From contig JAKVOM010000001.1 of assembly GCA_022482815.1 (NCBI GenBank), forward strand, positions 2,252,946 to 2,316,945: 64,000 nt of DNA. The letters run 5' to 3'. The first letter of the stretch is position 1. Each line of letters begins with the position of its first letter. The notes under the pieces are model-generated. The model made no database searches. It was given only the letters and a program-made list of their open reading frames with translations, and had not been told where the DNA came from. The translations under genes were made by a program, and so were the position numbers. Below are positions 8,149 to 17,565 of the stretch, in pieces. Source of the stretch: Acidaminococcus sp. (GTDB lineage: Bacteria; Bacillota; Negativicutes; Acidaminococcales; Acidaminococcaceae).

Positions 8149-10404
8149 TTACTCGAACTGAATCTCCGCTTGTGATTTCACATGTAAACGAGTACGTACC
8201 TCAATATCCACATCTTGAACAATCCAGCCGCGTGCTGTGCAGCTTTGAATGAATTCCTGAATCCGGTTTTTCCCATCCAATGCTTTTAAGGTGACCACAA
8301 GACCAAAATTCAGCCACTCTCCATGCTGCCGGGGCTGTCGAGCTTTAGTCTTTACACTGATTCCCCAAAGGCCACGTTCTCCTTTTAACCGAGGGCGGCG
8401 CGAGCGACCTTTTTGCGTTTCTAAAGTTTCAGAAATAATTTTTAAATTATCCCATTTCCTATAAAACTTTCGCACGGTTTCCTCTGGTAAATTAAGAAAT
8501 CCCGGTGCTGCCTGGCAGTTATTTTGGATATCGTGAATTCCAGGTACGCTGCCTTGACGAGCAACAGGCTTCATAGGGCCAATATGAAGATCCAGTTCTG
8601 TATCTGTATAATCTACACCCTGGTTGCGATTACATTGTGTAAAGTAGCACAGCGATACCCGTGCAATATAGGGATGCTTGTCATTTTCAACAGGGACAGG
8701 CAAGCCATAATTGTAAGTGTCATATTGGAAAGCAGTTTCAAGAATAAAAAACTTAATCTCATCATCCTTTGACTGCAATACATCCGTTATGCGAACCGGA
8801 ACAACGCCATATCCGGTAAGAACTGAAGGCTGCGTGCTTCGATTCCAAGAAACGGCAGAATCAACAAGTAATGCCTTGGCAACTTCCCGAGGAAGATTCA
8901 TAACATCCATCAAATACGCCATCTTACGTGCAATCCAGGGAGCTGCATAAGAAGTACCAATACCAGGTCCTGCGCCTTCAGAAGAAAAGACACGTAAGGG
9001 TTGCCTTTGAGTACCTCCGTAATAACTCACGTCTGGTTTATTGAAAAAGGATAATACCGGACCGCAACGTGTGTATTCAGCAGGGGTACCGTCCAATTCT
9101 ACAGAATTCACGACTATAGAATTGATGGAATCAGCTGGAGCTCCGATTTTAACCGGCTTAGGAGTGTCATTTGTCTTATTAGTGCCCGCAACGACAAATA
9201 CTACATTATATTTGGATTGCAGGTCATCCAAAACAGCTGCTTCTGGGGATATAAAATTTGGATTAATTTCCATCCCCGATCCCAATGACAGATTCCAAAC
9301 GTGAATATCTTGATTTTGTTCTACAATTTCCTTAATTTTCTTCATCACAAGGAAAGAACTGAACCTCTTAGTTGCCACCCCGAAGTGGCGAACTCTAAAG
9401 CGACCGCAGCCATCATCAAGGCCAGGATTCAGAGATGGTCCATCGACAATTAAAGAGCAGATGGATGTACCATGCTTCTTATCTTCAGAATTCGGGCGTA
9501 TATTCTGCTCTAACATTAAATGAGAGTCAACCCACTCATGAAAATAGACTCTATCATCGAAAGCCGTATCAATGACTCCAATTGTAGGTTCATTTCCAGG
9601 ATGTGGAATTCTCCACTCTTCTGGCACAGAGTTAAACAAGGGTTCTACTGGCAATGTTCTTAGGTCCGTAACACCCATAGCAACCAAAAAAGGTGCTCTT
9701 CTCAAAATCATTGCATATTCAGCCTCAGTCAAAAAATAGGTATGATTCCCTAATTTTTTGCTTATGTCCACATCTATGCCCAAATAGGTAAAGAGATCAT
9801 GCTCATCAGCCTCATTATTGTACAAGCTGACAAGAACACTACCGTGCAATGACGGGGCCGATTCTTCTACTCCGAATCGTTCGATGTAGAAACTGTCGAT
9901 AACAATGTTCTTAAAGCGGGTGTAGGACAAGACACTACCATCCTTATGTTTTGCAATGACCTTTGAAAAGTTTTCTTTTATCAAACTTAGCTGTTCCTCA
10001 GATATGGAAGTCAGTTTATTTTGCTCCAAGCAATAAATACTCACATCCAAAGCCTTCAAAGCATCCTTTACTTGATCCGTGGAAAGGCAATGGGTAATAA
10101 TATGCTTTTTCAAATCCGGAGTATATTTAGCCCCAACGACACTTTTATTGTTTTGTTCAGGCGCTTTAAAGAATATTCCCTGGATACGATTGCTCTTAGC
10201 AATAATCCGGTCATAATAAACGCTAATTAGTGGATGACCAGGCATGTTGTATTGCTGCCACGCTGTCAAAGTCGACTGCAAAGAATTATACAAATTACGT
10301 AAATGCTGCGCAGAAGCCGTTTTTCCTTTAGGAAGGGAGCGACCACCGCCAGGCTTCCGGCTGCGATGCTGAAATTGCCCTTTGAGCTGCAACAAATGGT
10401 TCAC
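8149..10404 (-). CDS. S8 (subtilisin-like) serine protease, partner of AAA+ ATPase
   Basis: 751 residues; GTG start at 10404 behind GGAGGAAATTTGA. The subtilisin catalytic set is intact: Asp279 (IGVIDTAFD), His311 (KKHGTSI), oxyanion Asn409 (VVAGTN) and Ser485 (GIGTSYAAP). An N-terminal region of about 270 residues (rich in basic residues at the start, no signal peptide) and a C-terminal region of about 240 residues flank the protease, so it is probably cytosolic. It lies 73 bases after the AAA+ gene and 59 before the CBASS effector gene, all in one direction. Paired S8-AAA+ genes recur in accessory and defence regions; substrate unknown. Confidence 0.82.
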   Translation of the reverse strand: MNHLLQLKGQFQHRSRKPGGGRSLPKGKTASAQHLRNLYNSLQSTLTAWQQYNMPGHPLISVYYDRIIAKSNRIQGIFFKAPEQNNKSVVGAKYTPDLKKHIITHCLSTDQVKDALKALDVSIYCLEQNKLTSISEEQLSLIKENFSKVIAKHKDGSVLSYTRFKNIVIDSFYIERFGVEESAPSLHGSVLVSLYNNEADEHDLFTYLGIDVDISKKLGNHTYFLTEAEYAMILRRAPFLVAMGVTDLRTLPVEPLFNSVPEEWRIPHPGNEPTIGVIDTAFDDRVYFHEWVDSHLMLEQNIRPNSEDKKHGTSICSLIVDGPSLNPGLDDGCGRFRVRHFGVATKRFSSFLVMKKIKEIVEQNQDIHVWNLSLGSGMEINPNFISPEAAVLDDLQSKYNVVFVVAGTNKTNDTPKPVKIGAPADSINSIVVNSVELDGTPAEYTRCGPVLSFFNKPDVSYYGGTQRQPLRVFSSEGAGPGIGTSYAAPWIARKMAYLMDVMNLPREVAKALLVDSAVSWNRSTQPSVLTGYGVVPVRITDVLQSKDDEIKFFILETAFQYDTYNYGLPVPVENDKHPYIARVSLCYFTQCNRNQGVDYTDTELDLHIGPMKPVARQGSVPGIHDIQNNCQAAPGFLNLPEETVRKFYRKWDNLKIISETLETQKGRSRRPRLKGERGLWGISVKTKARQPRQHGEWLNFGLVVTLKALDGKNRIQEFIQSCTARGWIVQDVDIEVRTRLHVKSQAEIQFE

Positions 10405-10477
10405 TCAAATTTCCTCCTTCTGACATATACTAGTAAATCTAATACGTTGCCTCACTGACGGAATATAACTCTAATCC

Positions 10478-11515
10478 TTACTCAACCTTAGCAACTTTAC
10501 TTTTGGAGATACCTGTCAGATCCTCAATTTCACGTACAGAAAATCCTTGATTCTTAAGGGTTCCTACATCCATCTTGCGTGAGACAAAGTTTCGATATAA
10601 CTGGCGCAAATAGTCCACTTCCTCGGAAGGGTTGCTGAACGCTACAGAACTGCGAATAATATTTTTTAACTCACCAGGATAAGGAAGCTGTGTAGGTATA
10701 CTAAGAATCTTGCGTACTGTCCTGATATGATGCTTTTTTATTCCAACCTTTAGCAAGGAATCCTGAATCATCTTTTCGGCAATATCCTGCAAATCTTTTT
10801 GAGTATAGCGGTCAAAATTACAAGCAAAGTCAAAGCGCCGGAGAAAAGCCTTATCAAGTTTTTCATAAAGATTCGTCGTCGCAATCAACACAACTTGGTC
10901 GTTCAACTCATCAAGCCCTTTAAGAATGGCTGAGGTTGCCCGCCCCATCTCCCGTACATCCTGGCTATCAATCCGATTTAAGGCAATTGCGTCAATTTCA
11001 TCAAGCAGTACCATTACCTTCTGTGGATTAATTAATTGATTGAGCGCTTCAAAGAGCTGTGCAATATGCTTTGCAGTCTCCCCTAATTTGCTATCAATTA
11101 GCATGTTAAAATCCACGACGTATAAATCCTTTTGTAAAATGCGGCCAATTTGTTTCGCCGTTTCAGTTTTACCCGTACCAGGGGCACCGTAAAATAAAAA
11201 TCGATGCATTCCTAATTTGCTTCCAATGGCATTCAAAATACCATGAACATCATCCATAACAGCATCAGGCAGAGCCACCATATCATTGGCATACAAAACC
11301 CGACGGGAAAAAGGAATTGTTATTTCCTGACCATACGAAACATTTTGAGCCTCAAATACAGTAGTATCTGAAAGTAAGCCCGATATATATAAAGCTAATT
11401 CAGTATCTCCCAAGCGATCAAATTCGCGCGCTATCGAGGCTGCTGTTGTACGAAAACCAGCCTCATCGTGTTCTACATGATATCGAATCAAATCAACAAT
11501 ATCTGCCTTTTTCAT
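10478..11515 (-). CDS. AAA+ ATPase with C-terminal helix-turn-helix-like tail
   Basis: 345 residues; ATG at 11515 behind AAGGAGGCAGCGAA, an optimal site. Walker A GAPGTGKT (110-117), Walker B MVLLDEID (168-175), sensor-1 IATTN (211-215) and a double-Arg finger in FLRRFDF (about 226-227) make a complete classical AAA module of the 26S-protease-regulator type. The last 25 residues (GFSVREIEDLTGISKSKVAK) look like a helix-turn-helix. It probably unfolds, recruits or activates through the S8 protease encoded next. It is first in the five-gene run, with a near-consensus promoter just upstream. Confidence 0.85.
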   Translation of the reverse strand: MKKADIVDLIRYHVEHDEAGFRTTAASIAREFDRLGDTELALYISGLLSDTTVFEAQNVSYGQEITIPFSRRVLYANDMVALPDAVMDDVHGILNAIGSKLGMHRFLFYGAPGTGKTETAKQIGRILQKDLYVVDFNMLIDSKLGETAKHIAQLFEALNQLINPQKVMVLLDEIDAIALNRIDSQDVREMGRATSAILKGLDELNDQVVLIATTNLYEKLDKAFLRRFDFACNFDRYTQKDLQDIAEKMIQDSLLKVGIKKHHIRTVRKILSIPTQLPYPGELKNIIRSSVAFSNPSEEVDYLRQLYRNFVSRKMDVGTLKNQGFSVREIEDLTGISKSKVAKVE

Positions 11516-11538
11516 TTCGCTGCCTCCTTTTTATTTAC

Positions 11539-11581
11539 ATCCTAGCACCATGAGGACATTTTGTCAAATAAATGGACAAAC
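11539..11581 (-). promoter_or_regulatory. Sigma-A-type promoter with overlapping inverted repeat for the AAA+/S8/CBASS run
   Basis: On the minus strand TTGACA (11562-11567) and TAGGAT (11539-11544) are separated by exactly 17 bases, followed by the AAA+ gene's binding site. The -35 overlaps TTTGTC-N9-GACAAA, a dyad (about 11560-11581) that could be an operator. No other comparably good promoter is seen before the CBASS genes. Confidence 0.7.
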
Positions 11582-11601
11582 TTTATTTTTAATTTTTAGT
11601 T

Positions 11602-11631
11602 GGCCTTAGTATATATATATATATAAAGGCC
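11602..11631. repeat. Perfect AT-core palindrome
   Basis: GGCCTT, then a TA-dinucleotide tract of about 17 bases, then AAGGCC: a cruciform-prone palindrome upstream of the defence-locus promoter. The rest of 11632-11800 shows nothing recognisable. Confidence 0.5.
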
Positions 11632-11804
11632 ATTGCTTTTCTCTCCAACTGTGAAGCCGGATACACTAATCATATCTCCATCTATAGGCACGAACCAGGG
11701 CACTATTGTTTAACAGAAGTGTGAACATAAGGATAATCAAAGGGACCGCGGGTCGCTCATAGAAGAAAAATTGCCAGGGCATTTTTCTACGAACATATAA
11801 AAAT

Positions 11805-11844
11805 AAACCCTAAAATTTAGGTTATCTTCTAAATTTTAGGGTTT
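11805..11844. terminator. Perfect 16-bp stem terminator
   Basis: AAACCCTAAAATTTAG and CTAAATTTTAGGGTTT pair perfectly around an 8-base loop and are followed by ATTATTTTAT. It lies between the small secreted protein gene and the defence locus and would shield the latter from read-through on the minus strand. Confidence 0.65.
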
Positions 11845-11999
11845 TATTATTTTATATGAATCAAAAGCCTTACCACAATACTGCAGACGAGGCTAAATGC
11901 CATATGCCAAAAGCCAAAAGCGCTTTTTAATTTTTTACAGCCCCTTTGATCTCAATTATCTCTTCAAGTGTCATTTACCATTAATAGATTGTGCTAGCA

Positions 12000-12374
12000 T
12001 TACGCTTCTCCATCACGCACTTTAAGGGCATACATAAAAAACGGGTCATCAGCTTCTTCCACCACCCAAGCTTTATTCCAAGTACGGTCTTTGTCCAGGC
12101 AATACCAGTTGCCATTGTCATAAAAATAATGATAATGCCAAACACGTTTATCTCCGAATTTTGTATTCACGCTTTTAGCCGTCAAATCCACATGATAAGA
12201 ATCTGACCAATATATGTCGCCTACATAATAGGCCCATGAACCGGAACCACCGACCCACACATCGGCAGCTTCTGCAATGCTCGTAACAGGCAGTCCGCTT
12301 ACCATGGCGCTCCCTTGTACTACGGTAAGTCCCAGTACGACTGCAGCTGCAAATTTCCGGAATTCGTTTTTCAC
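12000..12374 (-). CDS. Small secreted protein, function unknown
   Basis: 124 residues with an N-terminal signal peptide (MKNEFRKFAAAVVLGLTVVQ, likely cut after SIAEA-A near residue 37). The mature part is rich in Trp and Tyr (VWVGGSGSWAYYVGDIYW, VWHYHYFYDNGNWYCLD) and resembles small exported proteins found in Negativicutes. ATG at 12374; AAAGGGGG lies upstream. No catalytic motif recognised. It sits alone between the terminator and IS debris. Confidence 0.6.
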   Translation of the reverse strand: MKNEFRKFAAAVVLGLTVVQGSAMVSGLPVTSIAEAADVWVGGSGSWAYYVGDIYWSDSYHVDLTAKSVNTKFGDKRVWHYHYFYDNGNWYCLDKDRTWNKAWVVEEADDPFFMYALKVRDGEA

Positions 12375-12543
12375 ATAAAAGACCCCCTTTCGATGGTTTT
12401 TGCAATACTCTTACTACATGCGGTGCACTTTTAGTATGGCATAAATCTCTGCATCATAAGTCGCCTAATTATGCCTGTTAAAAGAATTATTCTGCCTCAT
12501 CTGGCCTTAGATCAAGTCCGCACTCTTCTTCCATTTCTTTTAA
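12375..12543. other. Intergenic upstream of secreted protein gene
   Basis: Nothing beyond a possible promoter for the secreted protein gene; contains a short degenerate sequence rich in CTT/TTT and no credible frame. Confidence 0.3.
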
Positions 12544-12753
12544 GGCTTGTGATACAATGGTATCCAAGCCATTACACAATGTTTTTTACAGTTCCTCCTT
12601 TACTTCAGGTTGTTGGTCACAACTTACGTTGTAAAGGAAGCTGAAAAAAAATGTAATGGCTATTTTAGTTGAGCTAAATTTGGCGATTTCAGATGGCCTC
12701 TAATTGGTCATTTCAGTTGGGCTGTTTTTGGCGATTTCACCTGGTCCCTAACA
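12544..12753. repeat. 209-bp direct repeat, copy 1 (terminal-repeat array of a lost IS21-like element)
   Basis: Matches 17566-17774 in the same orientation, from GGCTTGTG..ACAATGG to CTGGTCCCTAACA. Read on the minus strand it begins TGTTAGGGACCAGGTGAAAT and carries iterated TGAAATCGCCAAA / TGAAATGACCAA / TAAAATAGCCAT motifs, the style of multiple terminal repeats in IS21-family ends. No transposase belongs to it here. Confidence 0.6.
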
Positions 12754-12953
12754 CCCTTAATAACTTCTCCCATTGTACCATGCATAAATCGGTGTAAGTT
12801 TACCGTCTGCACGGACTTTTTTTACCACCTTCTCGGAATTCTTTTACCACCCCACCGCACTAGTAGGCCATTAAGAGATTCAGCCAAAAGCTCTGCCGGA
12901 TGGTTGAGCCGGCAGAGCTGGTTATTTAGTTTTCTTTAAAGTATAGATAAGCT

Positions 12954-13718
12954 TTAGCTTTGAGTTGCTTTCAGGCCATACCGTTCTCTCATTGAGATAC
13001 GGCCTTCAACCATAATTACGTATGAGTTATGGATAATGCGGTCCATAATAGCATCAGACACAGGGCTTGCAGATTCGGGGTTCGAATCAATCCTGGTATA
13101 CCAGCCATCTGTGCTGTACTGGGTGCAGAAAATCATAGAACGTTGGCAACGAGTTTCTACAATTTCTAATAGATCATAACTTTCCTGCGGTGTTAGGGGG
13201 CGTATAAGCCATTCATCCAAAATGAGCAAATCAACCTTTTTGTAATTGGACAGGCATTTCTTTAATTCACCGCCGCTTCGGGCAATATTCAACTCATCCA
13301 GCAATTCTGGCATACGAATATATCGTACTTTCTTGAATCGTCGGCAGGCAGCGTTACCAAGAGCACAGGCAATGTAGGTTTTACCATTGCCAGAAGCTCC
13401 TTCCAGAATAATATGGTGTCCCTCGTCTACAAATTTGCAGCTGGATAGGCGTAAAATCTGTGCTTTATCCAACTTTCTATCTTCGTAGTACTCAATTTCT
13501 TCTACTGCGGCAGCTGGGGCAGAAAAATTTGCATTCTTAATGAGTCGCTGTACTGTATTCGTTTGGCGTCGGTTCCATTCGGCAGTCACCATCAGTCCTA
13601 TTCGTTCCTCAAAGCCAAGCTCATTAAAGGTTGAGTCTTGTAATTGGTGGGATAATTCATCCGCCATAGCGGTCATTCTCATCTTCCTAAGCATCTCTAC
13701 GGTTTCCTGGTCTATCAT
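12954..13718 (-). CDS. istB: IS21-family transposition helper ATPase IstB
   Basis: 254 residues; starts at 13718 overlapping the istA stop by 4 bases (ATGA), the usual istAB coupling. Walker A GASGNGKT, Walker B DLLILDEW and the N-terminal MLRKMRMTAMADEL helix are typical IstB. It assists the IstA transposase in target selection. It looks intact although its istA partner is broken here. Confidence 0.88.
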   Translation of the reverse strand: MIDQETVEMLRKMRMTAMADELSHQLQDSTFNELGFEERIGLMVTAEWNRRQTNTVQRLIKNANFSAPAAAVEEIEYYEDRKLDKAQILRLSSCKFVDEGHHIILEGASGNGKTYIACALGNAACRRFKKVRYIRMPELLDELNIARSGGELKKCLSNYKKVDLLILDEWLIRPLTPQESYDLLEIVETRCQRSMIFCTQYSTDGWYTRIDSNPESASPVSDAIMDRIIHNSYVIMVEGRISMRERYGLKATQS

Positions 13719-14197
13719 TGGCGGCCACCTCTATCCTTACTGAAATACGAGGCACCGCGTGTAATTCCGTAGTTGTTTGCTGCGGCTGGCTTTTTCTGCG
13801 GAGCGTTTTTAACAGGTTTATCTTGGTCATTTTTTAAAATGCTGCTGACGTTACGGACGGACGGAGTGGCCTTGTAGGCGAAAATACGTCCACAAGCGTT
13901 TTCAAGCCGTACTTTCCCGTAACGTTCTTCCAATTTCCTAAGGCTGGAGCAGGCTTTGTAGCCCTGTTCTGGGGCCTTTCCGCTGGTAAGGAAATACTGC
14001 ACAGTCTTTTCTGTCATGGGACCAACAGTCGTTGCCCAACGAGTGAAATCATCCGTATTGTAGGTCAGGTACCTTTGGTGTGCAAGGGGCATGTGCTCTA
14101 GGTTTACCAGCGGATCTCTCTGTGGTGTGCTCCCCGTCAAGCGGAGACTAAAACATTTCAAAATCCTGCTTAAAAATGTATCATTTCTTACATATTC

Positions 14198-15118
14198 TTA
14201 AACAGCACTGGCATAGAAATTGTGGAACGCCATCGGGGACATTCTCATCAGTTTACGTTGAGTTCTCTTTGTATTGTAATATAGAATGTAATCCCGGATA
14301 TCCCACTCCAGTTCTTCGATACTGTAGTATGTATGCATATAGATTCTTTCCCGCTTTAACATTCCCCAGAACCCTTCTATTGGGGCATTATCAAGGCATC
14401 TGCCGGTTCTGGACATACTTCTTGTTAAGTTGTACTGTTCTGCCATTTCCAGATATTCATTGCTTGTATATTGAAAACCCTGGTCTGTATGGACCAATGG
14501 ATGTGCATTGGGATTCTGTTTGAAGGCTTTCCTGAAAGTCTCCATAACAAGAGGTGTATCATTACGGTCACTCATCGCATAGGATACAATTCTATGGTCA
14601 TATAGATCTAAAATCGCGCTTAAATAGAGATGTTTAACAATATAAGTTCCACTGACAGGGCCTGGAATGTTAAGCCGGAATTCGGATACATCTGTCACCC
14701 ACTTCTGGTCAGGCATGTCTGCATGGAATTTCCTGTTCAGTACGTTCTCTGCTTTGCGTGGACTGTTCTTGCCTACACGGCTATGGGTGCAGCCTTTTGG
14801 TCTCCATTTAATCTGGGAATGAATATGCAGCTTACGAAAAAGACGGTAACACCGTTTATCAGAGATATCGATGTTGCATTCTTCCCTTAATTTATCAGCC
14901 ATCATGCGGTATCCCGCTTCAGGATATTTAATATGAAGCCTGAGAATATGGCAGCAGATTCCCTTGTTTATGAGCTCATTCAGGCTAAGGGGCGTCTTGC
15001 GCCAGCTATAGTAGGCAGAGGGGGAAACGTGCAGGATAGTACAACACTTTTGCACGGAAGCCCCATTTTCCTCGCAAACCTCTTGAATCGCTTCATACTG
15101 CTTACGATTACGAGTCAA
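14198..15118 (-). CDS. IS3-family transposase OrfB (DDE catalytic domain)
   Basis: 306 residues read from a TTG at 15118 that overlaps the orfA stop. The rve integrase core has Asp in KWVTDVSEF, Asp in LVHTDQGFQY and Glu in DNAPIEGFWGMLKRE. It is normally produced as an OrfAB fusion by -1 frameshifting: a GAAAAGG slip site lies at the end of orfA, and a -1 slip there reads straight into this frame. Confidence 0.9.
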   Translation of the reverse strand: MTRNRKQYEAIQEVCEENGASVQKCCTILHVSPSAYYSWRKTPLSLNELINKGICCHILRLHIKYPEAGYRMMADKLREECNIDISDKRCYRLFRKLHIHSQIKWRPKGCTHSRVGKNSPRKAENVLNRKFHADMPDQKWVTDVSEFRLNIPGPVSGTYIVKHLYLSAILDLYDHRIVSYAMSDRNDTPLVMETFRKAFKQNPNAHPLVHTDQGFQYTSNEYLEMAEQYNLTRSMSRTGRCLDNAPIEGFWGMLKRERIYMHTYYSIEELEWDIRDYILYYNTKRTQRKLMRMSPMAFHNFYASAV

Positions 15119-15816
15119 CGAAAGCGATTCCTTTTCGTCAACTCGTCCAGTTTTTTTAGAAGCAAAATCTCCAATTCGAGATCCTTGACTTTTTGTCTCA
15201 GGCGCACCAGTTCCTCATCTTTTGTTTCCTTGTGGGAAGGATCCATCGGCTTCTTCTTGGGTCTGCCCTGATGGTTGGCCAGTCCTGAATTCCCGTCCTT
15301 TTCGTAGCGTTTAACCCAGTTGTAGACCTGACGATAGGAATAACCGTATTTTTCGGCTACAGAACGGTAATCACGGTTGGATTCCAGACATTCCTTGACG
15401 ATTTTGCAGCGTTCTTCAAGGGTACTTGCCTTACCTTTCATGGATTTATCACATCTCTCTTGATAAGCGTAAGAATCTAATTCTCCATGAATATTATAAT
15501 GCTTAACCCAGTCTGCAAGAACCCTGGGGGAACGGATCTTGTATTTCTTGCAGATTTGAATGTAGCTGCCTTTACCATTCAGATAATCCTTAACGGCATT
15601 TTCCATAAGGGAAAGAGGATAGGTTTTCTTTCCCTTTTTCGGGGAAAAGGCTTCTGCACCCTCGTTCTTGTAATTCATTACCCAAACAGAAACGTTCTGC
15701 CGCCGGATACCAAGCTTTTTAGCCACTTGGTAGGTGTTGGATCTGTGTTCAAGGATATCTTTGACAGCGTTGAGTTTAATCTCAGGAGAGATGAATTTAT
15801 TATTGCTCTTTACCAT
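15115..15816 (-). CDS. IS3-family transposase OrfA (DNA-binding)
   Basis: 233 residues, ATG at 15816 with AAGGAGG upstream. Three helix-turn-helix-like units (NTYQVAKKLGIRRQNVSVWV, SYIQICKKYKIRSPRVLADW, DYRSVAEKYGYSYRQVYNWV) and a C-terminal leucine-zipper-like coil (VRLRQKVKDLELEILLLKKL) are the standard layout for IS150-type OrfA, which binds the element ends. Confidence 0.9.
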   Translation of the reverse strand: MVKSNNKFISPEIKLNAVKDILEHRSNTYQVAKKLGIRRQNVSVWVMNYKNEGAEAFSPKKGKKTYPLSLMENAVKDYLNGKGSYIQICKKYKIRSPRVLADWVKHYNIHGELDSYAYQERCDKSMKGKASTLEERCKIVKECLESNRDYRSVAEKYGYSYRQVYNWVKRYEKDGNSGLANHQGRPKKKPMDPSHKETKDEELVRLRQKVKDLELEILLLKKLDELTKRNRFR

Positions 15817-17189
15817 GACATGCCTCCTTAAAACATTGACATAATTTTTTTCTCCGTCTTAAGGGGAGCATATCACTGGACGGTCCGCAAACGACGGTGG
15901 CTGGCAACACGGCTGCCGTGGAAGAATACTTCTACAGTAGTCTTTGTCACCCGAATGTCTACCTTTTCGCCAATCAAGTTGTAAGGGACTGAATATTTGT
16001 TCTTGCCATCTGAAATAAGATAATCATTGGGAACTTTGGCTACCGACCAAACAGCAGCCTCAAAATCTGTAGGTGGCAGAGGAAGCATATATTGCTTTTC
16101 TTCTTCCATATAGGCACTGTAGCGGGAGCCTGCCATCTGCTTAAAGGGGCGGTCGTTCATTTCTTTAAGTTTTTCCGCAATAGCCTCATTCATTTCATGA
16201 AGGGAAAAGAATTTCCTTGAACGTAAGGCAGCAAGAATCCAGGTTTCAGCAAAACGCACAGAAGCTTCTGCGGAGCTTTTATCCTTAGGCCTGCGCACAC
16301 GGGCTGGTACAATTGCCGTACCATAATGTTCAGCCAATTCCTGGTAACTGTGGTTTAGGATTGTTTCATACTTAGTATTAGACGTGGTTGCAGTTTTGCA
16401 ATTGTCAGGAATTAGAAGCCGAGGAACACCACCATAAAACTTGAAGGCGTGGATATGGCAGTTCAGCCAGTTCTCAGTTTTCATATCGTCGCAGGCTTCT
16501 GCATAGGTATAATAACTGCACGGCAAGGTGGCAATAAAGAGATACGCTGGGCTTGTACTGCCGGTTACCGGGTCATATACGGGAAGAGTATCCCCAGCCC
16601 AGTCTACCTGCATGGCATCGCCAGGTTTATGCTGAATACGCATGGTAGCTTTGGTTACCCGAGCCCATTTTCGGTATTTCTCTGCAAATTGTGTACTCAT
16701 ATAAGGCGTTTTGCCAGTCTCGTAGCACTGTCTGCAATATTCTTCCCATAGAAGCGTCATCGTTACACCAGATTTTGCTAGTTCCCGATGGATGTAGGGA
16801 TAGTCTGGTTCAACATAAAAAACTTTGGTCATGCTCTTTCTTGGGAATAATATTGTTTCCAATTCAGCATTAGTGATGCTGGAATCCAGCGGCCAGCTAA
16901 TGCCTTGTTGGTCTGCAGCCTTGTAGACTGCACTGATGGTTGGGCGAGAAGCAACTTTGGTTAAAGCTATCCCGCGTTGAGTGCACCCCTTGCTTCGCAG
17001 CATAAGAATCTTTCGGTAATCCGTCATATGAGGACCCCCTTATACTAAAGTCACACGAGAACCGTGTGCTATCTTCAGTATGAGAGTTATTGAGCAGGGT
17101 GGCAAATACTTCCGGAAGGATGGTCAAATAACTGCGGCAGAGTGGTAAAAAAAGTCCGTGCACATGGCAAAATCGTATCGGTATATTCA

Positions 17190-17565
17190 GCCAATTTCAG
17201 ATCAAGTGGAATGACCAACAACCTAGAATGCGATTTTTCCGCTTTAAATTCTAGAAACCTTTGCTGAGTTTATTTCTTTTATTCGACTTGTTTGTAGTGT
17301 ATAAGTCTCTAACAGTTATCCACGTTAGCTGTTACCCTTTATTGTGTAGACCACAGCATCATCTAATATGCGGTCTGAATCTTCATCAAACCGCCCACGT
17401 CATTCAGTTGCTCATGAAGACCATATTGTATTAGCCACATTTTATCTACAATCTACTAGGTTAAAATCCGGGTGTATTCCCTTATCAAATATACTGTGGC
17501 CTACTTCATCAAAAATCAAACATGAGGGCTTCAACACCATAGCAAAACGATCTTTTAATTCCGTC
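17190..17565. other. Intergenic, degenerate mobile-element debris
   Basis: No gene supported. Near 17190-17215 a TTTCAGATCAAGTGGAATGACCA tract (shorter parts of it) resembles the TGAAAT/GACCAA motifs of the flanking direct repeats. The rest is AT-rich, and a 118-codon plus-strand frame here has no coding look. Confidence 0.35.

Larger units (their letters stand above)
14123..15875 (-). mobile_element. IS3-family (IS150-like) insertion sequence, 1753 bp
   Basis: Ends are inverted repeats: TGATATGCTCCCCTTAAGAC on the left of the element (minus strand from 15875) and TGGTGTGCTCCCCGTCAAGC from 14123 on the plus strand. It is flanked on both sides by CTG (14120-14122 and 15876-15878), a 3-bp target duplication. 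Two overlapping frames, orfA and orfB, are present and apparently intact, so the copy may be active. Confidence 0.9.
13715..17027 (-). pseudogene. istA: IS21-family transposase istA, split by an IS3-family insertion
   Basis: The N-terminal 384 codons (17027 to 15876) and the C-terminal part (14122 to 13715) rejoin exactly in frame if the insert and one CAG of the 3-bp duplication are removed, giving ..HRRLRTVQ-RDPLVNLEHM.. and a protein of about 518 residues, normal for IstA. DDE-type acidic positions are visible in MQVDWAGD, LIPDNCK and KSSAEASVRFAE. The first part carries the N-terminal helix-turn-helix region (RSKGCTQRGIAL). Confidence 0.88.
12781..17189 (-). mobile_element. IS21-family element, interrupted by an IS3-family element
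   Basis: Contains istA (split) and istB. Ends are imperfect inverted repeats: left from TGCATAAATCGGTG at 12781, right ending GGTATATTCA at 17189. A stretch of about 20 bases, TGCACGGACTTTTTTTACCA, repeats in inverted form at 12808-12827 and 17143-17162. I see no matching target duplication outside these ends, so the element may have recombined after insertion. Total about 4.4 kb including the 1.75-kb IS3 insert. Confidence 0.75.

Noticed and set aside
17190-17565. 118-codon plus-strand frame after the IS21 end
   Set aside because: No binding site, no domain, and the sequence is degenerate mobile-element debris.
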